A stretch of DNA of 64,000 nt, taken from assembly GCF_003480435.1 (NCBI RefSeq), contig NZ_QUJB01000005.1:124001-188000 (forward strand), read 5' to 3'. The notes under the pieces are model-generated. The model was given only the letters and a program-made list of their open reading frames with translations. It did not search any database and was not told the DNA's origin. Shown here piece after piece: positions 1 to 10,942 of this stretch (positions within the stretch are counted from its first letter, which is position 1; every line of letters begins with the position of its first letter). Made by a program: the position numbers and the translations under genes. This stretch comes from Clostridium sp. AM30-24 (GTDB lineage Bacteria; Bacillota; Clostridia; Lachnospirales; Lachnospiraceae).

Positions 1-847
1 GAACGGTCGAGAAGATGGATGTCTCCTGGCGCATAAATACCGGGCTTCTGGATACGGTTACCTCAACGAGAAGGTCTCCTCTCTCGCCGCCGTTCGTTCC
101 AGGCTCTCCTTTTCCTGCGATACGGATGCTCTGCCCATTGTCAATACCTGCCGGAATCTTGACCTGGATCTTCTTCTTGCTGGAGATATATCCGGTACCG
201 TAGCAGTCCGGGCACTTCTCCTTGACGATCTTACCGGTACCGCGGCAGTCCGGACATGTCTGGACATTCTGTACCTGACCGAAGAAGGACTGCTGGGTGT
301 AGACGATCTTACCTTTACCGTTACATTTCGGGCAGGTAACCGGAGATGTACCAGGCTTTGCGCCTGTTCCGTGACATTTCGGACACTCATCCTTCAATGT
401 GAGCTCGATCTCTTTCTCGCAGCCAAAAATCGCCTCTTCAAATGTGATCCTTACGCCGGTTCTTAAATTTGCGCCGCGCATGGGACCGTTGCTGCTTCTT
501 CCGTAAGCGGAACGTCCACCTCCGAAGAAGTCTCCGAAGATATCTCCAAAGATATCTCCCATGTCGGCTCCGTTGAAATCGAAGCCGCCGTAGCCGCCGG
601 CTCCGCCTGCGCCGCCCTCGAAGGCCGCATGACCGAACTGGTCATATTTTCTTCTCTTTTCCGGATCACTTAAAACGCTGTATGCCTCGGAAGCTTCCTT
701 GAACTTTGCCTCCGCCTCTTTATCTCCCGGATTTGCGTCCGGATGGTATTTCTTTGCAAGAACTCGATATGCTTTCTTTAACGCCGCTTCGTCCGCATCT
801 TTCGGCACGCCGAGGACTTCGTAATAATCTCTCTTGGTCTCTGCCAT
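1..847 (-). CDS. dnaJ: Chaperone protein DnaJ (3' end beyond window)
   Basis: Hsp40 co-chaperone that stimulates the DnaK ATPase and delivers unfolded clients in the cytoplasm. The protein starts at ATG 847 ([14 protein letters not shown]). It shows a J domain with the HPD motif (YHPDANPG), a Gly/Phe-rich linker ([12 protein letters not shown]), and four CxxCxGxG zinc repeats ([32 protein letters not shown]). The frame is still open in the C-terminal substrate domain at base 1, so the gene is truncated only by the window. It is the last visible gene of hrcA-grpE-dnaK-dnaJ, with a 214-bp gap after dnaK that contains a perfect hairpin. The assignment is secure from domain order and operon position. 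Confidence 0.97.
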   Translation of the reverse strand, partial: MAETKRDYYEVLGVPKDADEAALKKAYRVLAKKYHPDANPGDKEAEAKFKEASEAYSVLSDPEKRRKYDQFGHAAFEGGAGGAGGYGGFDFNGADMGDIFGDIFGDFFGGGRSAYGRSSNGPMRGANLRTGVRITFEEAIFGCEKEIELTLKDECPKCHGTGAKPGTSPVTCPKCNGKGKIVYTQQSFFGQVQNVQTCPDCRGTGKIVKEKCPDCYGTGYISSKKKIQVKIPAGIDNGQSIRIAGKGEPGTNGGERGDLLVEVTVSRSPVFMRQETSIFSTV

Positions 848-966
848 TTCTTTATTCTTACCTTTCCTGTTAGTGAGCGGTACCACGCTTCACGCGTACC
901 TTTTTACGGAACCTGCCGCAGCAGCGTTTCCGGATCGTTATCGATCAAAATCTTGATACAAGGCAA

Positions 967-1000
967 CCGAAAGAACGCCCCCTCTTGGGCGTTCTTTCGG
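967..1000 (-). terminator. Perfect 14-bp hairpin between dnaK and dnaJ
   Basis: Arms 967-980 and 987-1000 are exactly complementary (CCGAAAGAACGCCC) around a 6-nt loop. No clear U-run follows on the minus strand, so this looks more like a partial terminator, an RNA processing site or a stabiliser of the upstream dnaK message than a full stop. A dnaK message in excess over dnaJ would fit, but that is inference. Confidence 0.6.
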
Positions 1001-1061
1001 ATTTATTGTGCCTGACTCGCGCCAAATGGCAATTCCGGCTCGATCAGACTGTATTTCTGAT

Positions 1062-2954
<1,893 letters not shown>

Positions 2955-3023
2955 CTAAATTTGGAATATTAGGAATGAGTGGTCGTCCAGCAGTCTCTGC
3001 CGGGTGATCACATTGTTTCAATG

Positions 3024-3611
3024 TTAGTTTGCAACCTGCACCATGCTGTGACGGACGATGGAATCTTTGTAGGTGTAGCCCTTCTGGAGCTCCACTGCCA
3101 CAACATTCTCGCCGAGATTCTCATCCTCCACATGCATCACTGCGTTGTGGAAGTTCGGGTCGAACGGTTTTCCGACTGCCTCGATCGGCTTAACGCCCAT
3201 ATCATCGAGTGTCTTTACAAATTGCTTATATATCTTTTCCATTCCGTCTGCAAACGCGGATCCTTTCGCGTCTTCCGGAATGGAATTAAGACCTCTTTCA
3301 AAGTTATCGACGATCGGAAGGATCTTTTCGATCACATCCTTTGCGCCGATCTCATACATTGCGGACTTTTCCTTGTCCGTTCTCTTGCGGTAGTTATCAA
3401 ACTCCGCCATGGATCTCTTGAGCTTGTCATTTAACTCATCGATCTTCTCGTCCTTCAGATCTTTCTTCTTTTCAGAAGCTTTTTCCTCTTTTTCGGACGT
3501 CTCTTTATTTTCTTTTTCGGAAGCGGCTGCCTCTTTGGTTTCTTTTTCCTCAGAAACGGCTTTTTCCGTTTTCTCTTTTTCTAACTCTTTCTCTTTCACT
3601 GCTCTCTTCAC
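3024..3611 (-). CDS. grpE: Nucleotide exchange factor GrpE
   Basis: Releases ADP from DnaK to reset the chaperone cycle. The first 70 residues or so are a very Lys/Glu-rich coiled segment. The GrpE core follows (LKRSMAEFDNYRKRTDKEK, then FERGLNS and FDPNFHNAVMHVED). The start shown is GTG 3611, which overlaps the hrcA stop as GTGA and suggests translational coupling. A second GTG four codons later is also possible, so the exact N-terminus is uncertain. It sits between hrcA and dnaK in the heat-shock operon. Confidence 0.95.
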   Translation of the reverse strand: MKRAVKEKELEKEKTEKAVSEEKETKEAAASEKENKETSEKEEKASEKKKDLKDEKIDELNDKLKRSMAEFDNYRKRTDKEKSAMYEIGAKDVIEKILPIVDNFERGLNSIPEDAKGSAFADGMEKIYKQFVKTLDDMGVKPIEAVGKPFDPNFHNAVMHVEDENLGENVVAVELQKGYTYKDSIVRHSMVQVAN

Positions 3612-4651
3612 CTTTCATTTTTAAACGTTTCGTTCAGCTGCGCAACTAACGATCTCAAGGTCGATACAACTTTTTCGTAGTCCATTCGTTTTGGTCCCAC
3701 GATACCGATCGTTCCGCGCATCCCATCGCCGAGCGCATAATTTGCGGTTACGATGCTGCAGTCTTTCATGCTCTGGACCGGAGTTTCATCTCCGATATAG
3801 ACCTGAATTTCATTGTCCGGATCATCCGTTTTATTCTGCTGCTGCTCATCGATCAGTCCCCTGAGAAGTTCTTTATGTTCCAAAGTACCGATCAGCTGGC
3901 TCGCTTTTTCCGTATCGGAAAGCTCCGGGTATTTGAAAATATTGGTTGCCCCGCTGGTATAGATCTGGAGATCTTCGTCCTGGGAGCGGATCACTTCACT
4001 GACTTCATTCAGCACCAGATCCACCACTCTTCTGTGGGATCCGGCCTGTTCTTTCATTTTTGCGATCACGCCAAGGTTGATCTCCTCGATCGTCAGACCG
4101 TTCAGGCTGCTGTTTAAAAGAATATTTAAATTCAGAAGCTCTTCGTCACTGAGTTCCTCATCGATCGTAACAAAGGAGTTTCTTATAATATTTCCTTCCA
4201 CAACGACTACCACCAGAAGTTTGTGTTCCTCCACCTTCGAGAGCTGGATAAACTTTAACTTTGTCTGGTTGTAACTCGGTCCGCTGATCAAGGTCGCATA
4301 GTTCGTATTGTTGGCAAGAACCTTTGCAAGCTGCTTCAGAAGCAGTTCCACGCGGTCTACCCGCTGGATCATAAGTTCCTGCATATGCTCGACCTGACTA
4401 TCTTTTTCCTTGATGATCTGGTCAACATAGAAACGGTAACCTTTATCGGAAGGAATTCGTCCCGCCGAGGTATGCGGCTGAATGATGTAACCAAGTTCTT
4501 CCAGATCAGACATCTCATTTCGGATCGTCGCGGAGCTGAGCTTCAGATCCGAGTATTTGGAAATCGTTCTGGATCCCACCGGCTCACCGGTCTCCAGATA
4601 CGTCTGGATAATCGCTTTTAAAATTTTTTCTTTTCTCTCATCCAGTTCCAA
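3608..4651 (-). CDS. hrcA: Heat-inducible transcription repressor HrcA
   Basis: Represses class I heat-shock genes by binding CIRCE; its folding state is monitored by GroE in the family model. The N-terminal winged helix includes EPVGSRTISK and LSSATIRNEMSDLEELGYI, followed by HTSAGRIPSDKGYRFYVD. A GAF-like dimer domain follows. The frame is open up to a GTG at 4684, but that GTG lies inside the CIRCE operator. TTG 4651 follows an AAGAGGTGAG ribosome site at good spacing and gives 347 residues, the usual family length. It is first in the operon and overlaps grpE by 4 nt. Confidence 0.95.
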   Translation of the reverse strand: MELDERKEKILKAIIQTYLETGEPVGSRTISKYSDLKLSSATIRNEMSDLEELGYIIQPHTSAGRIPSDKGYRFYVDQIIKEKDSQVEHMQELMIQRVDRVELLLKQLAKVLANNTNYATLISGPSYNQTKLKFIQLSKVEEHKLLVVVVVEGNIIRNSFVTIDEELSDEELLNLNILLNSSLNGLTIEEINLGVIAKMKEQAGSHRRVVDLVLNEVSEVIRSQDEDLQIYTSGATNIFKYPELSDTEKASQLIGTLEHKELLRGLIDEQQQNKTDDPDNEIQVYIGDETPVQSMKDCSIVTANYALGDGMRGTIGIVGPKRMDYEKVVSTLRSLVAQLNETFKNER

Positions 4652-4677
4652 AACTCTCACCTCTTCTCTCTTCTTTA

Positions 4678-4704
4678 TTAGCACTCTTTATTGAGGAGTG
4701 CTAA
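4678..4704 (-). promoter_or_regulatory. CIRCE operator
   Basis: A perfect CIRCE: TTAGCACTC (4678-4686), a 9-nt spacer, then GAGTGCTAA (4696-4704). It lies between the hrcA promoter and the hrcA start, so HrcA autoregulates the hrcA-grpE-dnaK-dnaJ operon. The position and the exact consensus arms make this a firm call. Confidence 0.98.
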
Positions 4705-4718
4705 CATTTACAGTTGTT

Positions 4719-4747
4719 ACTATATTACTTAGTGTATTGTTTGTCAA
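4719..4747 (-). promoter_or_regulatory. Sigma-A promoter of the hrcA operon
   Basis: On the minus strand TTGACA (4747-4742) is followed after 17 nt by TATAGT (4724-4719). The start of transcription would fall just before the CIRCE, so the operator lies in the early transcribed region, as in other class I heat-shock operons. Between this promoter and the plus-strand promoter at 4933 I see only AT-rich DNA and no gene. Confidence 0.85.
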
Positions 4748-4932
4748 GGGCTTTTGATAATTTTCACATTTTTTTCACTATTTTTTTCATCGCCTTTTTC
4801 TACCAGGATTTTACAGGATCCGCCCGGCTTTCCCCTGGATTTTCCTGTGAATCCCGGGGGCTTTACGTCACATTAAGAACATTTCTGCCATATGGGGGGA
4901 CTGTTTGCGTCCTGGCAGTAATACCCAAAAAC

Positions 4933-4960
4933 TTGACAAATTTGGAAAATCATGTATAAT
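4933..4960 (+). promoter_or_regulatory. Sigma-A promoter of the 3D-domain gene
   Basis: TTGACA (4933-4938), a 16-nt spacer and TATAAT (4955-4960) preceded by TG, so an extended -10. It drives the gene at 5050 with a leader of about 80 nt. The leader has AT-rich partial dyads (ATTACATAT and TGTAATAGA) but no recognised riboswitch. Confidence 0.85.
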
Positions 4961-5049
4961 ACATACTTGTTTCCAAATTGTTACATTTTTATTACATATC
5001 TGCATATAATTTGTAATAGATATGAAACAAAAAAAGAAAGGATTGTTAT

Positions 5050-5763
5050 ATGAAGAAATTTAGATTGACCATCTGTGTTTTACTGACCGTCATTTCGATG
5101 CTCTTAAACACCGTATGTGCATTCGCAAGTACCCCGAAAAACTCTGGCCACCTGGACAGCATCGATGGAAATAAGGTTTCCGGATGGGCGTGGAACTCCG
5201 CTGCCCCGGATACCCCGGTCTCCGTCACCGTCACTGTGGCCAACTCCCATACAGGCGAGTCTCTTTTATCTGAAACCGCCGAAGCTGATATCGAGCGCAA
5301 TGACTTAAAGGAAAGCGGCATCGGAAACGGTGCCCACGGCTTTGAGATTATGATCGACTGGTCCTCCATCCCGGATGATACCTACATGATCAAGCTCAGC
5401 GTGAACGGCACAGCACTTCCGTTAGCTTACCAGTACGATACCGCAACAAAGATCATCAAAAATGCCACCCTCGTTTCCTTAGGTACATTTAAGACCACAG
5501 CTTACTGTCCGTGCAGAAGCTGCTCCGAAGGTTACGGACGTCTCACAAAGACCGGAACCCAGGCGACCGCAAGCCGCACCGTAGCCGTTGACCCGCGGGT
5601 CATTCCGCTTGGAAGCCACCTTTTGATCGATGGTGTCGAGTATATCGCTGAGGACGTCGGAGGCGGCGTCAAAGGAAAACATATCGATATTTTTTACAAC
5701 ACACATTCCGAAACAAGAAATCACGGTGTGGAACGTTCTGAGGTCTATCTGATCCAGTCGTAA
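5050..5763 (+). CDS. Secreted 3D-domain protein with N-terminal Ig-like module
   Basis: A 237-residue exported protein, starting at ATG 5050 after an AAAGGA site. Residues 1-25 form a signal peptide ending near VCAFAS. Residues 32-118 look like a beta-sandwich adhesion or carbohydrate-binding module (HLDSIDGNKVSGWAWN). Residues 140-237 are a 3D (Asp-Asp-Asp) domain: TAYCPCRSCSEGYG, then VAVDPRVIPLGS, AEDVGG and HIDIFY supply the acidic triad. The 3D fold resembles the catalytic core of MltA-type lytic transglycosylases, and the domain occurs in peptidoglycan-acting proteins such as YabE and YocH. A cell-wall role is inferred, not shown. It is monocistronic and convergent with glgD. Confidence 0.85.
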   Translation: MKKFRLTICVLLTVISMLLNTVCAFASTPKNSGHLDSIDGNKVSGWAWNSAAPDTPVSVTVTVANSHTGESLLSETAEADIERNDLKESGIGNGAHGFEIMIDWSSIPDDTYMIKLSVNGTALPLAYQYDTATKIIKNATLVSLGTFKTTAYCPCRSCSEGYGRLTKTGTQATASRTVAVDPRVIPLGSHLLIDGVEYIAEDVGGGVKGKHIDIFYNTHSETRNHGVERSEVYLIQS

Positions 5764-5792
5764 CCTCGTCGGTATGTAATTTTAAATTTCCA

Positions 5793-5868
5793 GTAACTGT
5801 CCAGTACCTTCAATCCGATACGTTACTGCGGTCCGCGCAGCAGGCGTGCAGATCCGCCTGACAGTTAC
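5793..5868. mobile_element. Family B miniature inverted-repeat element, 76 bp
   Basis: Ends GTAACTGT and ACAGTTAC are exact inverted repeats, flanked by near-identical 8-bp direct repeats AATTTCCA (5785-5792) and GATTTCCA (5869-5876). The inner right half (GCGCAGCAGGCGTGCAGATC) is shared with the elements at 46440 and 58080. It has no coding capacity. It lies in the convergent gap after the 3D-domain gene. Confidence 0.75.
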
Positions 5869-5885
5869 GATTTCCAGACACATAA

Positions 5886-5934
5886 AAAGGGAATCCTTCT
5901 AAAGCATATCACATGCCTACGAAAGATTCCCTTT
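5886..5934. terminator. Bidirectional terminator between 3D gene and glgD
   Basis: AAAGGGAATC (5886-5895) pairs perfectly with GATTCCCTTT (5925-5934) across a 29-nt loop, in a convergent intergenic region. The long loop makes it weaker than a classical terminator, and U-rich tracts are short on both sides. Confidence 0.6.
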
Positions 5935-5999
5935 CCTATTATATGTATTCTGTCACTTCATTCAAAACACAACCCGCATTCGCAGGATCACCCATTCTC

Positions 6000-7139
6000 T
6001 TAAACGGTATGTCCCTTCGCCACATAAAACGGCTGTGTATCCGTTCCCTTCAGCTCCTGACCGACCTCAATCGTCACGTTCTTGTCTGTGACAACGTAAT
6101 CCAGCCGTGCGCCTGCTTTCACCACAGTATCCTGCATCAGGACACAGTTTCTGATCTTTGCGCCCTTCGCGATCTTAACACCTCTAAAGAGAACACAGTT
6201 CTCCACATCACCTTCGATCACGCAGCCATCAGCTACAAGGTTATTTTTTGTCTTGCATCCGTTAATATATCTTGTCGGGTTATCATCACGGATCTTTGTA
6301 TAGATCTGGCCGCCAGTAAACAGCGCATCCAGATTCTCATCATCGAGAAGTTTCATATTCTCATCGAAGTAGCTCTTTAAGCCACAGATCCGCGCGTAAT
6401 ATCCATCATATTTATATCCGCGGATGTTATATTTTTCCAGACGCGGTGCAAGAATATCACGCTCAAAATAGGAGTAACCACGAACAAATGCACCATGGAT
6501 CTTCTCGATCAACGCTTCTCGTTCCATAATATAAATATTCATCGAAAGATTCTGGATCCCAGGTTCCTCGGAATTCATGAAGATCCGTCTGACGCGCCCG
6601 TCTTCCAGACACAGTGTATAATACATATCCTCATGAACACCGGCGCGGATCAGCTCCTCCGGTATTTCCTGCTCCGTGTACGCGATCGACACATCCGCTC
6701 CGCTCTCAATATGTTCCTGCAGCATGGCACCAAAATCAAAGTCAACTGCAATGTTGGCATCCGTCATGATCACGTATTTTTCCTTTTTGTTCTTTAAAAA
6801 AGGAAGAATACTTTCAAGTGCCTGAACACGGCCGCTGTAAACCTTCATATTTTTTTCCGCATATGGCGGGAAAATACTAAGACCGCCATTTTTTCTTAAA
6901 AGATCCCATTCACGACCGGATCCCAGATGATCCATCAGGGAATGATAATTCTCACGGACAACAATGGCAATATCACTGATGCCGCAGTTTGCCATGCTGG
7001 AAAGAAGGAAATCGATGATCCGGTAACGACCCGCAAACGGAATGGATGCCATCAGACGGTCTCCGGCAAGCTCCGGAATCAGATTATCATAACTGTTCGG
7101 GAAAATGATCCCGAGCGCATTTACGTTGGAATTTACCAT
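6000..7139 (-). CDS. glgD: GlgD subunit of glucose-1-phosphate adenylyltransferase
   Basis: Partner subunit of ADP-glucose pyrophosphorylase for glycogen synthesis. This 379-residue protein has the nucleotidyltransferase fold and the C-terminal left-handed beta-helix (hexapeptide repeats such as [20 protein letters not shown]). The GlgC-type GGxGxRL loop is replaced by [18 protein letters not shown], typical of the non-catalytic or regulatory GlgD. Its ATG overlaps the end of glgC by 7 nt, so the two are translationally coupled and probably form a mixed tetramer. The rest of the glycogen pathway is not in the window. Confidence 0.95.
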   Translation of the reverse strand: MVNSNVNALGIIFPNSYDNLIPELAGDRLMASIPFAGRYRIIDFLLSSMANCGISDIAIVVRENYHSLMDHLGSGREWDLLRKNGGLSIFPPYAEKNMKVYSGRVQALESILPFLKNKKEKYVIMTDANIAVDFDFGAMLQEHIESGADVSIAYTEQEIPEELIRAGVHEDMYYTLCLEDGRVRRIFMNSEEPGIQNLSMNIYIMEREALIEKIHGAFVRGYSYFERDILAPRLEKYNIRGYKYDGYYARICGLKSYFDENMKLLDDENLDALFTGGQIYTKIRDDNPTRYINGCKTKNNLVADGCVIEGDVENCVLFRGVKIAKGAKIRNCVLMQDTVVKAGARLDYVVTDKNVTIEVGQELKGTDTQPFYVAKGHTV

Positions 7140-8341
7140 TGTTCCTCACCATCCTCCACATTTTTATTGACCATGGCATTCGGACCGATCTTTGCGTCCT
7201 TTCCAATGGTAATTCCGGAACCGATCGTAGCGACTCCGTGGCTACCATCCTTCGGCATTGCACCGACCGTGGCATGTTCCCCGATCACCACTTTCTCTGC
7301 AACGATACAGTGTTCCACAACAGCTCCCGCTTTTATGACAGTACCGCCCATCACAACGGCATCCTCGACCCGCGCACCCTTTTCTACTTTTACGCCGGAA
7401 AACAGGATTGAATGCTTTACGGTTCCATTGATCCGGCAGCCGTCTGTGATCATAGAGTTCTGAATCACTGCATCGGAGCCGACCTTATGTCCAGTCATTC
7501 CGCTGTTACGGCTGTAGATCTTCCAGTTTTCATCAAAGAGGTTGATTCCGCTGTGCTCCGGATCCAGGACCTCCATATTCGCCTCCCAGAGAGAGGAGAT
7601 CGTTCCAACATCCTTCCAGTATCCCTCAAAGTGGTACGCGTACATCTTCCGTCCGTCTCTTAAGAGGTTCGGAATGATATTGTTTCCAAAATCATTCTCA
7701 GAATTCGGATCTGCTTCATCCTCGATCAAGTACTTCTTTAAAATATCCCAGTTAAAGATATAGATTCCCATAGAAGCCAGATTTGACTTTGGATTCTTTG
7801 GCTTCTCCTGAAACTCTGTGATGCGGTCATTTTCATCCGCAACCATCAGACCGAAACGGGATGCCTCCTCCCACGGCACCTCCATAACGGCAACGCTGAA
7901 TTCCGCACCTTTTTCCTTATGGAAGCGCAGGAAATCACTGTAATCCTGCTTGCAGATCTGATCACCGGATAAGATGATCACATACTGCGGATCGTAGCGC
8001 TCGATGAACGGAATGTTCTGATAGATTGCGTTTGCGGTTCCCTTATACCAGTCGGAACCGGATGCTTTCTGATACGGCGGAAGTACATGGACTCCACCAT
8101 AGAGACGGTCAAGATCCCACGGCTGACCATTTCCGATATACTCATTTAATACCATCGGCTGGTACTGTGTTAAAATTCCCACCGTATCGATTCCTGAGTT
8201 TACGCAATTCGAAAGTGGGAAATCAATAATCCTGTATTTTCCACCAAACGGAACGGCAGGTTTTGCAAGCTTCTGTGTCAGCGCATAAAGTCTGGAGCCC
8301 TGTCCACCGGCAAGAAGCATTGCGATCATTTCTTTTGCCAT
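7133..8341 (-). CDS. glgC: Glucose-1-phosphate adenylyltransferase GlgC
   Basis: Makes ADP-glucose from ATP and glucose-1-phosphate, the committed step of bacterial glycogen synthesis. ATG 8341 gives 402 residues starting [20 protein letters not shown], with the substrate loop [24 protein letters not shown] and the [10 protein letters not shown] motif. Hexapeptide repeats fill the C-terminus. An AGGGGG site precedes this ATG. The frame extends upstream to 8473 but that extension has no family match and covers a small inserted palindrome at 8423. It is first gene of glgC-glgD. Confidence 0.97.
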   Translation of the reverse strand: MAKEMIAMLLAGGQGSRLYALTQKLAKPAVPFGGKYRIIDFPLSNCVNSGIDTVGILTQYQPMVLNEYIGNGQPWDLDRLYGGVHVLPPYQKASGSDWYKGTANAIYQNIPFIERYDPQYVIILSGDQICKQDYSDFLRFHKEKGAEFSVAVMEVPWEEASRFGLMVADENDRITEFQEKPKNPKSNLASMGIYIFNWDILKKYLIEDEADPNSENDFGNNIIPNLLRDGRKMYAYHFEGYWKDVGTISSLWEANMEVLDPEHSGINLFDENWKIYSRNSGMTGHKVGSDAVIQNSMITDGCRINGTVKHSILFSGVKVEKGARVEDAVVMGGTVIKAGAVVEHCIVAEKVVIGEHATVGAMPKDGSHGVATIGSGITIGKDAKIGPNAMVNKNVEDGEEQW

Positions 8342-8422
8342 ATAAATGTCCCCCTGTGTTTTGGATATGTCTCTCCGTGCAAGATTCCGTGTCATAAGGC
8401 ATGCGGCAATCTTGCGTTTTTC

Positions 8423-8449
8423 GTAACTGTTCAGTGCCCTCACAGTTAC
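8423..8449. mobile_element. Minimal family B element (27 bp) with perfect 8-bp target duplication
   Basis: GTAACTGT (8423-8430) and ACAGTTAC (8442-8449) enclose an 11-nt core. Exact direct repeats CGTTTTTC flank it at 8415-8422 and 8450-8457. It lies in the glgC 5' untranslated region. Its sequence is nearly the same as the element at 24623, although the target duplications differ. Confidence 0.8.
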
Positions 8450-8484
8450 CGTTTTTCTCAAAATATGTCTCACGGATTAGTTAA

Positions 8485-8513
8485 ATTATAGCATGGTTTT
8501 CTGTTTTTTGACA
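8485..8513 (-). promoter_or_regulatory. Possible promoter of glgCD
   Basis: On the minus strand TATAAT (8490-8485) lies 17 nt after TGTCAA (8513-8508). The -10 box is perfect but the -35 box is weak. The leader to GlgC would be about 140 nt and includes the palindromic element at 8423. The rest of the 8342-8635 gap is AT-rich with no gene. Confidence 0.5.
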
Positions 8514-8635
8514 GTTTTTTATGTATTTTTACCATTTTTTACTTTTCTCATATATTCCTTTAGTGTATTATAAGATCGGCTTTTTTTAATGTGCCTTTGT
8601 GTAATAGGGAATTCCTCAGAATCTCCTGTTACATG

Positions 8636-8680
8636 AAAAAGCGCAGTCTCTGAAGGCTTTTATCCCTGCAGAAACTGCGC
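8636..8680 (-). terminator. Terminator overlapping the hemW stop region
   Basis: On the minus strand GCGCAGTTTCTG (8680-8669) pairs with CAGAGACTGCGC (8652-8641), and a U5 tract follows (8640-8636). The left arm lies inside the last codons of hemW (Ala-Gln-Phe-Leu), and the stop codon is in the loop. It ends the nudix-hemW transcription unit. Confidence 0.85.
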
Positions 8681-9799
8681 CATAATATAATTGCTCACAT
8701 CAAGTCCGTAATCTGTCAGCACAAACCGGTCTCCCCGAAATTCCGCTGCCTTTTCCTCCACAAATGTTTCCATAAGTCCCGGATAAACCTCTTCAGCAGA
8801 CATGCCGAATCTGCGTTCAAATTCTGAGAGTGACACCCCCGCTGTCATCCGTAGTCCCACATAGAAGAATTCCTCCTCCATGTCTTTCTTCGTAAGCTTC
8901 TCCACATCTGTAAACGTCCCTGGCTTTTCTTCCAGATACTGCTGCATATCGGAACTGACCGCAAACCTGCTGCCATTCATATAGGAAGATGCCCCAAGAC
9001 CCAGTCCAAGATACGGCACGCCGGTCCAGTATCCGATATTATGGCGGCACTCCCGTCCCGGCTTCGCGTAATTGGAGATCTCGTACCGCTCGTATCCGCA
9101 CTCCCGCAGGAATCGTTTCGTCTCATGGTACATCTCCCGCTCGGAATCCTCGTCGGGAAGAAGCTTTCTCCCTTCCTCACTTCCGTACTTTTCTCCAAAT
9201 GGCGTTCCCTCCTCAATGATCAGGCTGTACGCCGAAATATGCTCCGGCTCCAGATCCGTGACCCATTTCAGGGTGTCCTTCCAGGATTCGCAGGTCTGCC
9301 CCGGAAGCGCTGACATGAGATCGATGTTTAAGTTCGTAAATCCACACTCTCTGGCAAGTGCAAAGCTTTCCAGAAATTCCGCCCAGGTATGGATCCTCCC
9401 CAGAAGTTTCAGTTCCCGGTCGTTCGCCGACTGAAGACCAAAGCTTATCCGGTTGATCCCGGCTCTCCGGTACTCCTTCAGTTTTTCCCGTGTAACGGTC
9501 CCCGGATTTGCTTCCATGGAGATCTCCGCTCCGTCACTGATCTGAAATGCACGGTTCACATGCTCCATAAGATCCACGATCAGACGAGATTCCGGTACGG
9601 ATGGAGTTCCTCCACCGATAAAGATCGTATCGACCGGAATATCCCCATATTCCTTTCCCATACAGTCAATATCTTCCATCAGCCGCTTTGCATACTGTCT
9701 CTGAAGCTCCTGTCCGGATGGGAATGAAAGGAAATCGCAATACGCGCATTTTTTTACACAAAACGGAATATGGAGGTACAGCTCCATTCCGCCGCTCAT
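8660..9799 (-). CDS. hemW: Radical SAM heme chaperone HemW
   Basis: HemW binds heme and passes it to client proteins; older annotations call it oxygen-independent coproporphyrinogen oxidase. The 379-residue protein carries the radical SAM cluster motif C14xxxC18xxC21 (CVKKCAYC), FIGGGTPS, and the HemN C-terminal domain region (HIPF at the start, GYERYEISNYAKPG). Its ATG overlaps the upstream Nudix gene as ATGA. Position between lepA and hrcA is the conserved Firmicute order, which supports HemW over true HemN. Confidence 0.93.
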   Translation of the reverse strand: MSGGMELYLHIPFCVKKCAYCDFLSFPSGQELQRQYAKRLMEDIDCMGKEYGDIPVDTIFIGGGTPSVPESRLIVDLMEHVNRAFQISDGAEISMEANPGTVTREKLKEYRRAGINRISFGLQSANDRELKLLGRIHTWAEFLESFALARECGFTNLNIDLMSALPGQTCESWKDTLKWVTDLEPEHISAYSLIIEEGTPFGEKYGSEEGRKLLPDEDSEREMYHETKRFLRECGYERYEISNYAKPGRECRHNIGYWTGVPYLGLGLGASSYMNGSRFAVSSDMQQYLEEKPGTFTDVEKLTKKDMEEEFFYVGLRMTAGVSLSEFERRFGMSAEEVYPGLMETFVEEKAAEFRGDRFVLTDYGLDVSNYIMAQFLQG

Positions 9800-10809
9800 C
9801 TGAGAACCTCATCGAGCATCTCGATCTCATCCTCAAACAGACAGTAGCCCGGATCCCTGGCCTTCACCGCTGCAAGGACATCCTCGATCTTCATCCATTT
9901 TACAGATTCGACTTCTTCCTTCTGAAGTACGATCGTCTCGATCTCTACGGGCTTTTCGTATACGAAGACACGGCTCTTTTCATGATTCTTAAAGATCCGC
10001 CCATGAAACTCTCCTTCGTAGCGCCCATCATGGACTCCGACAAACCTCAGATCGTCCGGTTCTGCCATGATCCCCAGCTCTTCCTTTAACTCCCTGAGCG
10101 CCGACTTCAGATAATCCTGTCCCGCCGGGATATGTCCGGCACTGGAGATATCGTAACAGCCGGCGAAGGAGTCCTTTTCACTGCTCCGCTTCTGTAAAAG
10201 AAGGTCATGTCCTCCGTCCTCCCGTTTCCTTACGACCCAGACGTGGCTCGTCCGGTGCCAGTCGCCGTGAAGATGGACCAGTGTGCGCTCTCGCACCTGT
10301 CCGGACGGTTCCCCCTTCTCATCGAGAAGATCTAAAAGCTCCATCGGCTTTCCGTTGAGGACCGCCTCCTTTAAAAGATCATCCCGGTAACAGAGTTTTA
10401 GGGAGAAAAACGGCGCGTCCTCATCAAGAAGATAGTGGAAGATCCGGTCTCCTTCCCACAGATTCAGGCTGTCGATCTGCTCCTTTGGGACCCACTCCAG
10501 GGTTCCCTCATTGCAGTCTGCCAGTTCACCGGTGAAATCGTCCGCTGTGTAGAGGAAAATATATTCCATCTCATCATCGTCATCGTTGTACACGAAAGTC
10601 AGAACACCCCGGAGTCTATAGCTTGTGAGCGTCAGGCCTGTTTCCTCTTTCGTCTCACGCAGAATGCAGTCCTCCGGGCTCTCCCCCCGCTCAAACTTTC
10701 CGCCGATTCCGATCCATTTATCCTTATTCACGTCATGTTTCTTCTTGACACGGTGGATCATCAGATATTTGTCATCTTTTTCAATATAGCATAATGTTGT
10801 AAGTTTCAT
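9796..10809 (-). CDS. Tandem Nudix hydrolase (two fused Nudix domains)
   Basis: Two Nudix units in one chain of about 337 residues. Residues 1-135 resemble MutT/MTH1-type 8-oxo-dGTP diphosphatases (TTLCYIEKDDKYLMIHR) with a complete Nudix box, GKFERGE then RETKEETGL. Residues 150-337 resemble the IDI/YfcD-type Nudix branch (RTSHVWVVR) with RELKEELGI, but the first box glutamate is Gln (GHIPAGQ). The substrate cannot be told from sequence. ATG 10809 fits the family N-terminus, though no strong ribosome site is visible and ATG 10821 is possible. It is coupled to hemW by a 4-nt overlap. Confidence 0.85.
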   Translation of the reverse strand: MKLTTLCYIEKDDKYLMIHRVKKKHDVNKDKWIGIGGKFERGESPEDCILRETKEETGLTLTSYRLRGVLTFVYNDDDDEMEYIFLYTADDFTGELADCNEGTLEWVPKEQIDSLNLWEGDRIFHYLLDEDAPFFSLKLCYRDDLLKEAVLNGKPMELLDLLDEKGEPSGQVRERTLVHLHGDWHRTSHVWVVRKREDGGHDLLLQKRSSEKDSFAGCYDISSAGHIPAGQDYLKSALRELKEELGIMAEPDDLRFVGVHDGRYEGEFHGRIFKNHEKSRVFVYEKPVEIETIVLQKEEVESVKWMKIEDVLAAVKARDPGYCLFEDEIEMLDEVLR

Positions 10810-10880
10810 ATTATTTACCATTCTGGCACGAAACAAAGCCGTTTCTGGAGCTTTTTGCCATAGAACCTTTCCTACTGTAC

Positions 10881-10923
10881 AAAAAAGTCCATTTCTATAT
10901 GATCGTCTGAAATGGACTTTTTT
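10881..10923. terminator. Terminator after lepA
   Basis: AAAAAAGTCCATTTC (10881-10895) and GAAATGGACTTTTTT (10909-10923) form a perfect 15-bp stem with A/T tails on both sides, so it can work in both directions. It ends lepA on the minus strand. Confidence 0.92.
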
Positions 10924-10942
10924 CTGTATATCAATATTTTAA

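Noticed and set aside
4652..4684. hrcA start at GTG 4684
   Set aside because: That GTG is part of the CIRCE operator; TTG 4651 has a proper ribosome site and matches family length.
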